Of a DNA stretch of 24,363 bases, positions 10,214 to 17,851 are shown in pieces. The notes beneath the pieces were generated by a model. It saw nothing but the letters and a program-made list of their open reading frames with translations. It made no database searches and was not told the origin of the DNA. Source of the DNA: Hypsibius dujardini (taxonomy: Eukaryota > Tardigrada > Eutardigrada > Parachela > Hypsibiidae). The DNA lies in contig LRSR01008667.1 in NCBI GenBank assembly GCA_001579985.1, forward strand, positions 1 through 24,363, written 5' to 3'. Positions within the stretch are counted from its first letter, which is position 1. Every line of letters starts with the position of its first letter. The translations under genes were made by a program, and so were the position numbers.

Positions 10214-10673
10214 AAAGGAAGTAATTTTTGTGGCAATCTCTGACATGAACTTTTCATCAACAGGATTCAAGAACACTGCGGAGTGCAAGTGTCGACTGTC
10301 AGTGCGGCCTTGAAGGTGACAGGCCTGGAGAAGGCCCTGGAGAAGGGCTTAGCGGCCGTCAACAAGCGCGCCACCAGCCGGGCACAGTGCGTTCAGAAGT
10401 TCAAGGTCCTCCCGGAGGACTTTAGCATCATTGGCGGCGAGCTCGGTATGTACTTTACTGACTGGCACTTTCCTCATATCTCCAAAGAAATTTCATGATT
10501 CAAAGAACTGTCGATGGAAACTATGCTTTCGCTATATTTCACAATGCCCACAAGTTTGTTACATTCTGTTGTTTTTACTTGCAGGACCGACGTTGAAGTT
10601 GAAGCGGTCCTTCGTGTGTGAAAAGTATTCAGCCCTCATAGAGAGCATTTACGAGGGCGGAAATGAGGCATAG
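6297..10673 (+). CDS. ACSBG: Bubblegum-family long-chain fatty-acid-CoA ligase, 10 exons
   Basis: Ten exons: 6297-6346, 7010-7273, 7755-8018, 8247-8723, 8958-9379, 9484-9593, 9684-9822, 9906-10119, 10264-10445, 10585-10673; all introns GT-AG and phases agree throughout. The product is 736 residues, close to human ACSBG1. It activates long- and very-long-chain fatty acids with ATP and CoA to acyl-CoA. Visible motifs: AMP-binding loop TSGTTGNPKG (about 295-304), YGMSESS (about 486), GYLHTGD (about 556-562, ATP-ribose Asp), GRLKELLITAGGEN (about 576-589) and GPTLKLKR (about 708-715), which should carry the catalytic Lys region. EWF, PLSH, EPDALKG and GVPRVWEKI blocks match the bubblegum subfamily specifically. 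The first about 100 residues, mostly exon 2, are unconserved. Exons 2, 3 and 4 are each bounded by phase-2 introns. The gene looks intact; vertebrate ACSBG1 versus ACSBG2 orthology is not resolvable here. Confidence 0.93.
6452..6535 (+). repeat. (TGTGTC)n microsatellite in ACSBG intron 1
   Basis: A hexamer array (TGTCTG/TGTGTC phase) with few interruptions fills part of intron 1 and decays on its 3' side to about 6615. Confidence 0.9.
7315..7400 (+). repeat. (TGTGTC)n microsatellite in ACSBG intron 2
   Basis: A near-perfect hexamer array starts about 40 bases after the exon 2 donor, and its decayed derivatives continue to about 7715, almost to the exon 3 acceptor. Because the unit is a multiple of three, exon 2 reads through into the array without a stop until 7724, which inflates open-frame predictions. 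Intron 1 has the same repeat in the same orientation. Confidence 0.9.
8064..8205 (+). repeat. CAGA/CAGG-rich simple repeat in ACSBG intron 3
   Basis: Interrupted (CAGA)n and (CAGG)n runs occupy the middle of intron 3 between the exon 3 donor (8019) and the exon 4 acceptor (8246). The motif is the reverse complement of the arrays in introns 1, 2 and 4. Confidence 0.8.
8727..8880 (+). repeat. (TCTG)n microsatellite in ACSBG intron 4
   Basis: A long TGTC/TTTG tetranucleotide array begins directly after the GTAAGT donor of exon 4 and fills most of the intron. It gives spurious Cys/Leu/Ser/Val open frames on both strands. Confidence 0.9.
9445..9472 (+). repeat. Perfect 11-bp hairpin before the exon 6 acceptor
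   Basis: AAAGAATGAAA (9445-9455) pairs exactly with TTTCATTCTTT (9462-9472) around a six-base loop. It ends 11 bases before the first base of ACSBG exon 6 and so covers the likely branch-point and polypyrimidine region. Confidence 0.7.
10159..10210 (+). repeat. (GACA)n microsatellite in ACSBG intron 8
   Basis: A nearly perfect tetranucleotide run of about a dozen units in the short intron between exons 8 and 9. Confidence 0.9.
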
Positions 10674-11093
10674 TGTCACAAAAAAGATCCGAGACGTGTT
10701 CCAGCTGGTGTCGCATCTTTTTTTGTCTTGATATTTTGCCTCGGCGATTTAACGCAGAATCGTCTGTCTCCTGCTTCTTTTCTACCAAAAATCTCACCGA
10801 TTCCTTGTGTTTGCCTTGGACGTCTCCCTGTCTGCTCCACACTTTCTGCTTGCGTTTTATGCCACTATCACCTTGCCACATTCATTGCATTAGCTATTTT
10901 ATATATTTTAACAACTTTTTTATCAACTTATTAACAGTCCCTACTTTCAAGGTGGGCGTGTTGTAGGACCCGGTATTATTGGTGAAACAAAACGAAACGA
11001 AAACGAAACGAAAACTTGTGAATAATTTTTAACTTCTTATTTTGCTGAAGAAACATTTCAAGTTTTAGTAGGCACTAAAGATTCAAGCTGGGA

Positions 11094-11162
11094 AATAAAT
11101 TCTTCAACCAAACTAAAATTAAAGATCCTTGCAGACTAAAAGGCTAAATAGAACTAAATAAA
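11094..11162 (+). terminator. Poly(A) signals of ACSBG
   Basis: AATAAA occurs at 11094-11099 and again at 11157-11162, about 420-490 bases after the stop codon at 10671-10673. The second is followed by GT-rich DNA (TGTGTTGTGTG at about 11182-11192), as expected of a cleavage site. The intervening 3' untranslated region has an ACGAAACGAAA-type short repeat near 10985-11015. Confidence 0.55.
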
Positions 11163-11295
11163 AGCAGTACATCTACTTGATACTGTGTTGTGTGCAACTT
11201 CTCGGCTTTAGACTTTTGAGTCGATTAAAGTCGCTTTTTTCTTGTTGCGCAGAGTGTGTAATAAGTCGAGGAATATTTTAGCCCCTGGTTGCACA

Positions 11296-11301
11296 TTTAT
11301 T
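11296..11301 (-). terminator. Poly(A) signal of the minus-strand secreted-protein gene
   Basis: TTTATT on the plus strand reads AATAAA on the minus strand, about 100 bases after the stop codon at 11403-11401. It lies about 135 bases from the last ACSBG signal, so the two genes converge closely. Confidence 0.5.
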
Positions 11302-11400
11302 GTTAACCGTTTTACACACTCATCCTCGATCACTCTCTGTCTAAAGTACATAGGAGAGATATCCAAGCAGGCACAAAAAAAGAGGAGCGAAGAGGGCGGT

Positions 11401-13066
11401 TCAGACAATCGCGGATGGGTCACTGTCGGGAGCTGCAGTTGTGCCGTATTCACTGGCGATCGCTTCAAAAATGGACGTAGTGGAGTTAGCCTCTTCCGTG
11501 TTCTCCTCAGTCACTGCCACAGTCGTGGTGGTGGTGGTTGTGGGCGCGGCAGTCGTCGTCCTGGCCGCACTCACTATCACCTTTTGTAATCCATCGACAT
11601 GCTGCGAAAACATCAACCATCACTCATCAATTTATCGCTTCCACAGCGAAAGGGCCTTATGAGCTTCAAACTTTGATTTCATATTTATATTCCGCCACTA
11701 AAATTAACTTTCAACTCTATGCATGCATATTTCTATTAACTTTCACATGCATATTTAGATTTCTTTTTTTAATCGTATGTGTGTTCCGATTAAGGGTTAT
11801 ACATTGGTTTTAGTTTTATAATAATTTGGCCGGTCGTCTTACCTCAAACATTGCTTTCATGGCCGATCTGATCTCTGGAGATAAATAAAAAATGATTGTC
11901 GAGCAGGCATTGGTCGGGGGATATTTATCGGACTTACCGATGGGAATCTTCAGAGAGTCGATATTCCGGAACATCTCTTCCTTATTTTTGATTCGGTCCT
12001 CCTTGCTGAATTTGGCCCACATGCGTAGCAGCGTCCGGAAATAATCGCCGACCTTGCTGGCTCCGAAGTTTCGAAGAGCTGTCATCACGTTCAGACCTAA
12101 TTGGGATGATACAGACTTGATGCGTGAAGTATCGGAGTTCCTTCAGCTCAAACTGATTAAAACTCAAAAATCTAAATTTTCGTAAAAGGGAACCCTAAAA
12201 GCATTTTGATTTAACCCGAAAGACATAATTCCGTTTACGTTGATCATTATTTATTTTACATTAACCTGTTTTTAATTACTCATAAATTAGTTATATTATT
12301 TTGACTTACTTAGGATTGGTGCTTAGGCAAAATCCTTTCAGTTTTAACTTATATACTGTCATTTAATTGTAAATGATCAGTCATTCATCAAGTAGCAGTA
12401 GTACTTGTATAAGTCCCGAATGTGAACCAGTGAAAGGTCACTAATTAAAAGACATACTGGGAACTTTCGTCTCCAACCCCATGACGTTGGAGTTCTGCAA
12501 AAAGGTGGCGGCATGGATGAAGCTGCGAATGTCGTCGCTGGACAGTTTGATCGCCGCACTGTGGAGCTCTTGCGGGAAATAACTTGTCTGGGCTGCGCCA
12601 TCTGGAAAAGCCAACAGGTTTCGCCATCATTTCAAGTCTTCTAAAAAGGCGAAAAATTCCTCTCCCCGGAATTTCCAAAAGTGTTATCTGTAACTTAAAC
12701 TAAAACTAAATCAAAACTGCTAAAAAAACAAAAAGCTAAAATCAGTCAACTTAACCGAACTGAACCGGACCGAACTGGACTGAAAGTTTCACTTATTAAG
12801 CTAAATGAGAAAACTAAACGAAAAAATAGGAGCAGTAAAGTAATTTTGACTAAAACTAGACAAAACGTTGTAGCTGCTAAGAAAGCCGACTGAAAATCTT
12901 TAGCGACAAATTTTTAATTGCCTAGGAAATCTGATTAAGTGACAAAGTTTAGTTTTTTCCACCCTTTTTTTGAAAAACAGCACGAACCAATTTGGCGGAT
13001 AAGAAAGATCACGGACATCAGGCCGAGGCAGGCGGACACGCCCACTACTCCGGAAAGGGAAGTCAT
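11401..13066 (-). CDS. Unrecognised secreted helical protein with Thr-rich tail, 5 exons
   Basis: Assembled from splice signals on the minus strand: 13066-12988 (ATG at 13066-13064), 12601-12458, 12096-11938, 11874-11843, 11601-11401 (TGA). Phases 1, 1, 1 and 0 agree at every junction, giving 204 residues; every intron is GT-AG, though the first donor (G|GTTCGT) is weak. Residues about 6-24 form a hydrophobic, Cys-containing segment typical of a signal peptide or single anchor. Residues about 35-135 look helical and charged, with blocks SSDDIRSFIHAATFLQ, NFGASKVGDYFRTLLRMWAKF and EIRSAMKAMFE. From about 153 the tail is Thr/Ala/Glu-rich with a run of seven Thr, suggesting mucin-type O-glycosylation. 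There are no Cys after the signal region. I do not recognise the family. Exon 4 is only 32 bases and the intron before it only 63, so automated prediction may miss it. Confidence 0.72.
12690..12900. repeat. Degenerate AAACTAAA-type repeats in intron 1 of the secreted-protein gene
   Basis: Many AACTAAAAC, AACTGAAC and AAACTAAACG words occur in tandem-like fashion. Similar words, usually as inverted pairs, recur at about 14310-14400, 17215-17410 and 21262-21350. They may be the ends of an old AT-rich element family. Confidence 0.4.
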
Positions 13067-15266
13067 TTTAAGGATGTGTATAATCCGTTAATAATTCGGC
13101 AGGTACATAAACCACAGAACCAGCTGTGTCGTGGATCACTCCAATAGCCTCTCTTCCCGACCGTTTCCCCTTCAAGGTCAGAGCTCCGTCCGTGAATAAA
13201 AGCCCGTTCGAGTGTGGGAATCGGTGAATTACGCAGAGTGAAAAGAAAGAGGCAACACATTTGGCGTGGCACTTTCTCTACGGCTCTTGGTTTGAGTTAG
13301 AAAGGGCTGACATGTGGATGGCAGACAGACAGTCACATTAAGCTTCTCCCAGCCGGACCTTGCCGGGGGGGGGGGGTGAAGTGGCCAACAACTGCTCACT
13401 CACCGGTCTGGTAAAGTCACGTTTGACCATCGTCATCGGGTACGTGCTTGATTGTGCTGAGCAAGCATGTAACGCCGGAAAACGGCAGACATTGGCATAA
13501 AATGCTGTCCTATTTATCCACAATGTGTCCTGGTCCCGTCGATTTACACAAACACGCGCTGGAGGGATGCTCCGTTTTATCCACTGAATCAGGGAAAAAA
13601 TCCGCTGGATGCAGATCGATTTGTTTGCGGCGAAATTTTGAAGTTGGGAAAGAACTGGAAGATTTCATTTCCCCCGATCTTCACCGTAAAATGATGATTC
13701 ATTTAAATGCAATAATATCATTGTTTTAACAATGTCTCATTTCAAATTTAATTTCAAATCGATTGGCATCAGCCAAATAGTTTTAGGATGCAAGGGGGGG
13801 AGGAGCTATGGGCAGTTTTTAAAAAGGACCGAAAATGCCAGCGAAGCTCTGTAGAGTTGCAGTTGTTGCAGTTGCAGCTCCGCCTCCTAACGTCGGAAAA
13901 ATATTTGGCTGATGTCTACCGATTTTTAATTTAATTCTGAATGGGACAATGTCGGAAATTATAATACGAACTGCATTTCGATAAACCGCAAAAATTGATG
14001 AACCTGATAAAATTGATAAAATTGGATAAACCGCATTTTTAAGTGCACATCAAAGAAAATGGACTGTTCCAGTGTTTGAACAACTTTGAAAGTTGCCAAA
14101 AAAATCCGAAGAATCGCCGATAAAACGAAATATTTAAATCATTTTTAATATTGAAATCATCTAAAAAAGTTAGAAATGTTCTAAAATTCCCCTGTGAAAA
14201 TTGTCCGAAGTTAGCAGGACTCGTGTCCAAGTGCTACAGTCTTTTTTTGGTTAAAAGTGATTAGGAAGAATTCTACATAATCAATCAATCAAGAGGGCAA
14301 AGAAGCGCAAAGGGAAGAAAATATGTTCAACTAAACTGAAATGCTCCAAAACTTTATTAAATAAGTGTTTAGTTTAGCTTAGTTATTTCTGAAACACTGT
14401 AAGGAAACCCTCGTTCCGAACGATTTCAATTGAACAAACAAACAAAACTAAGTTCGTCTTTTCATTTGCCTGTAAGCAAACTAAGTCTTCAGCGGTTTCA
14501 GTGATGCAGTCACAAAATGAAAATTAAGTTACATGTATCGAAATTTTAACTAAAATAAAATTTAGGACTGCTTTCGAGACAAATTTTGCCATGTCCACGC
14601 GCGCAGAGTTTACACAAGACTTTAAAAGACTTTTTTTAAAACAACTTTTTTTAAAAGAACAAATGTAAACTCTAATTTCTTCCTACATTTATCGGCTACA
14701 AAATGTGTGCTCATAGGTGAATTCCAAAATTCATCGCGGTCTTACTGTGTAATATTTTGTGTACTTTGATGGAAATCGTCCGTGGCCCAGCGCAATAGGG
14801 AATATTATTATTTATTCGCTTAAAAATCTAACAAACTGCTCTTGCGCGCCATGCTTCTTCTTATGAAAACAAAATATGAACCGGCTATTAATAAGGCCTG
14901 ATATTAGGCTATTCTTAGCCACAAACTCAATTCGATTGGATTGTTGGTTTTTCATGAAGGCTCCAATCACGAAGTGCACCTCGAAGTGAAAAGCACTTTT
15001 CAAAAAAGCAATTTTAATGATAAAATCTTGCCGAATTTGTGTGAGGTTATTGGGCGCTTTATCTCTCGTAAAGGCACCCGGCTCATCAAACTGCTTTTTT
15101 GCTGCCTTATTTGTGGCGGTTCATCCAGAATAAGTTTTGGCTTTCCGGAAAGAATTATATTTTTTGTAGCAAATGAGAGTGTGATCTGGGCCATTATTGA
15201 GATTGTGTCTACCATTGGGTTTCGTCTGCCATTTTCCGGGGATGTAGATTAAACTTCATTTTCTGG
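13067..15266. other. Gene-free intergenic DNA
   Basis: No open frame here has exon-like features. The stretch includes a G run at about 13365-13376, a TGCTTGATTG word at about 13445, a GC-richer purine segment near 13790-13900, and an AACTAAAC inverted pair near 14310-14400. The 103-codon frame at 14941-15252 partly overlaps the start of a fold-back repeat and has no recognisable sequence. Confidence 0.45.
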
Positions 15267-15935
15267 CATTTCTTCTAAAATGGTTTTAAGAAATATGATT
15301 CGCGGCAAAGAGTTCCCCGTTGAAAGGGAAGGAAATCAGGGAAGATCTCCATTGGCGCACGCACATTGCAGTAGTCACGAAGGCTTGATAGAATGATTTA
15401 ACATTTAACCTTGAACGTCACAGTTAAACCACGAAGAGCTTTCTGTTGACATCGCTTTTTTCCCATCCGACAAAAGCTTCCAGAAGTAGCCTCACAACGT
15501 TAGGAGAATCGATCTTCACCGCATTGTCGAGAGAAAAAATAAATACTTGGAATTGTTGCAGCGAAATATTGAGGATAAAAATAATAACTAGTCGCGGAGA
15601 TTATAAGGTTTATTCCCATAAACCAACAAGAAATCATCAACAAATCAATCAAGTTGTCCATTTTACGTTTTCATTAAAATGAAAACGTTTCCTTGTCCGG
15701 GTTCCTGAAGAAAGCCGAAAAGAGCCACAATAAATCATTCAATCAAGCCTTTATGAATATTGTCAATGCACGTGCTTCAATTGAGATCGTCCCCGAGTTT
15801 CTCCCCGTTGAACGGGCAACTCTTTGCCGTGAATCATATTTTGTAAAATTATCTTAGGGGACATGGTATTCAAGTATTCAAACAAAAAGTTTGGCTAGGA
15901 TTGAACGGTTCCACTGGTGATTGATTCCTAATGAG
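15267..15935. mobile_element. Fold-back element, copy 1 of the family in GPCR intron 3
   Basis: Arms 15267-15400 and 15731-15864 are reverse complements over 134 bases each, with shared blocks ATATGATTC(G/A)CGGCAAAGAGTT, CCCGTT, GATCTC, ATTG and GGCTTGAT(A/T)GAATGATTTA. To the right, 15865-15935 matches the outer end of the element at 19252-19985, including AAAGTTTGG, CACTGGT(G/A)ATTGAT and CCTAATGAG versus CCCTTGTAAGA; the equivalent left end is eroded. Inside is a 24-base near-palindrome, ACGTTTTCATT and its complement, at about 15665-15688. No coding capacity is evident. Confidence 0.7.
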
Positions 15936-16511
15936 CCCGAGATACGGTGTATGGGTATCTCATTTCATTTCATCATCATCGCTAATTTTTCATGACCATT
16001 GTGCATATTTGATTGCCAAGATCGCCGTTTGTGACTTGCTAAAAAATTCAGTCAATCAATGCCGACAGCTTAGTGTCAATATTCAAAAGTTTTATGGCGC
16101 CGATGGTCTACGCATGAACTGCTAAGTTTACACGTATCCAACGACAAGACTGTAATTCCCTCGGTTATTTGAGTCGGATTAATGTGATAATCATCCTCTG
16201 ATTATCTTGTAAGGATTCAATTTTTATTGAAGGCAAAAACAGTCAAGGCCCACGCGGTACGTCTTTCTCCCGGGATCTGCTGTCGGTGCTGTCGTGCTAA
16301 AGTAAGTCCCAGAGATGACGCGGCTAAATTAACAGCTGGCCTTCTGCAAAATTCACACACAACCGAGACTGGCCACTTCTTGCGTGTTAATTCTGCCTCT
16401 TCTCCGGGAATTCCTTTAATGCAATTACATATCACCGGCATATCATCGGTTTGCCGATCAGCATGCGTACGTATGCAGTAAAGCACAAATAACAAAGTGC
16501 AACGGACATCT

Positions 16512-16679
16512 CGTCACGAGGACAACTCATCACGAGGACAATTCGTCACGAGGACAACTCATCGCGAGGACAATTCGTCACGAGGACAACTCATCACGAG
16601 GACAATTCGTCACATGGACAATTCGTCACGAGGACAACTCATTACGAGAACAATTCGTCACGAGGACAACTCATCACAC
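16512..16679 (+). repeat. 16-bp minisatellite, about ten units
   Basis: Consecutive 16-base units of consensus C(G/A)TCACGAGGACAA(C/T)T run from 16512 to 16671, with a partial unit to 16679. CGTC...CT and CATC...TT units mostly alternate, giving a 32-base higher-order period, and only a few substitutions occur. The array is transcribable in an 82-codon open frame, but since 16 is not a multiple of three the peptide is simply the repeat in three frames. Confidence 0.9.
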
Positions 16680-17200
16680 AGCAGTGGAAGCCATTTTCTC
16701 ATTCACGAAACGACAACTCGACCGTTTCTCAACTCATCTCAATGACGTATTATTGTAGGATTTCCTACATGGTGGGGTGTGTTCGACCCAAGGTCATGGA
16801 CACGCTAGGCAAAACGAGAGGGAGCAATCCTAGAGTGTTTGGAGTATTATTGATCAAGACGGAGTGAATATATCTGATGCCTCATTCCACGTCTTCTGCC
16901 GTATTTATATGGCTTTTTGTACCGACCCAAGAAAGAAGGAGGAAGAAAACTTGGGAAGAAATCAATAAAGGGCGTTTCTTTAACCGCTTTAAATAAAGGC
17001 TTTACTCTCCTTCAGCCTTCTCTAATACTTATGTACCTGCATGGAAGTTACACAACGAACCAAGTAGACAAAACCGAACGGCTTCTGCTAAAGAACCTTA
17101 CATTATACTCCAATTAGTAATTCAACATTTAACAGCTAATTTATTCCTAGAGAGTGTACGGTAAAGAGGTATCCCTTAACTGCTGTCTAGTAAGTAGGAC
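16680..17200. other. Intergenic DNA without a supported gene
   Basis: It holds a 14-base palindrome GTAGGATTTCCTAC at 16755-16768 and otherwise no structure I can support. The short open frames have no exon-like features. Confidence 0.4.
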
Positions 17201-17201
17201 A

Positions 17202-17796
17202 AGGGATGGCAAAAACTTAGATTAGTAGGCTAAAATCTAAAAGTTAGTGACTAAGAAGTTTTAGTTTGGAATCTTCTTGTCACTAAGATATTTCGTTTTG
17301 TTTAACTTCCATTTTTTTCCAGAATTAAAAAAAGCTAAAACTTAAACTATCCCCTAAAACTTTAAATCAACTTTTAGGTTAGTTTTTTTCAGTTTAGTTT
17401 TGCCATCCATAATAAAGATGAAACGTCCCGGGGACAAAATATCGTGATAAATGGGACGACTTGTCGCACGTAAGAGTTGTCGATCATATGACGGGGAGTC
17501 TGGCAACTGAACTGGATAACCTGGCTCCACCGTTGTCGTATCATCCTTACTGTGCGGTGGTGGTTTGTACAAGTGTCCCAGAAAGCTAATGAAGATGATA
17601 CGTCAACGGGGGCGTGGCTTGTACAAGTATTGCAGAAAGCTTAGGAAAATGATTTGTCAACGGGGGCGGGAGATTGAGGGATTACAATTCCATCTACCCT
17701 GTACTATCCTCTCTGCTATCCTAACTATCCTCTATTCCTAACTGTTCAAGCCTCAGAAAGACAACTATTTAAATCATTTTAGTTTTTGCCATCCCT
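17202..17796. mobile_element. Element bounded by perfect 16-bp terminal inverted repeats
   Basis: AGGGATGGCAAAAACT at 17202-17217 is exactly complementary to 17781-17796. A third partial end, TTTTGCCATCC at about 17397-17408, forms a shorter hairpin with the left end, and AACTAA/TTAGTT words pair inside it. This suggests a short TIR element interrupted by, or nested with, other DNA, including the 54-bp duplication at 17565-17672. It ends about 55 bases before the GPCR start codon and may therefore supply its leader. Confidence 0.55.
17565..17672 (+). repeat. 54-bp direct tandem duplication
   Basis: Two copies, 17565-17618 and 17619-17672, share TTGTACAAGT, GCAGAAAGC-like, ATGAT and GTCAACGGGGGCG blocks in the same order and spacing, with about ten differences. 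They lie 180-290 bases upstream of the GPCR start codon. Confidence 0.75.
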
Positions 17797-17851
17797 GCCC
17801 ACGTAGCCTTATTTGCCGGCTTCACGAGGTCCTACAACGGAGAGATTAACC

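Noticed and set aside
11521-11601. Alternative Cys/His-rich frame of the last exon of the secreted-protein gene
   Set aside because: It would follow if the 32-base exon 4 were skipped. Including exon 4, which has good splice signals, shifts the last exon into the longer Thr-rich frame.
14941-15252. A 103-codon plus-strand frame with hydrophobic stretches
   Set aside because: No recognisable domain or splice context, unremarkable composition, and it abuts the left arm of a fold-back element. It could be a decayed transposon fragment but that cannot be supported.
16497-16745. An 82-codon protein with Arg-His-Glu-Asp-Asn-Ser repeats
   Set aside because: It is a direct translation of a 16-bp minisatellite, cycling through three frames, with no gene context.
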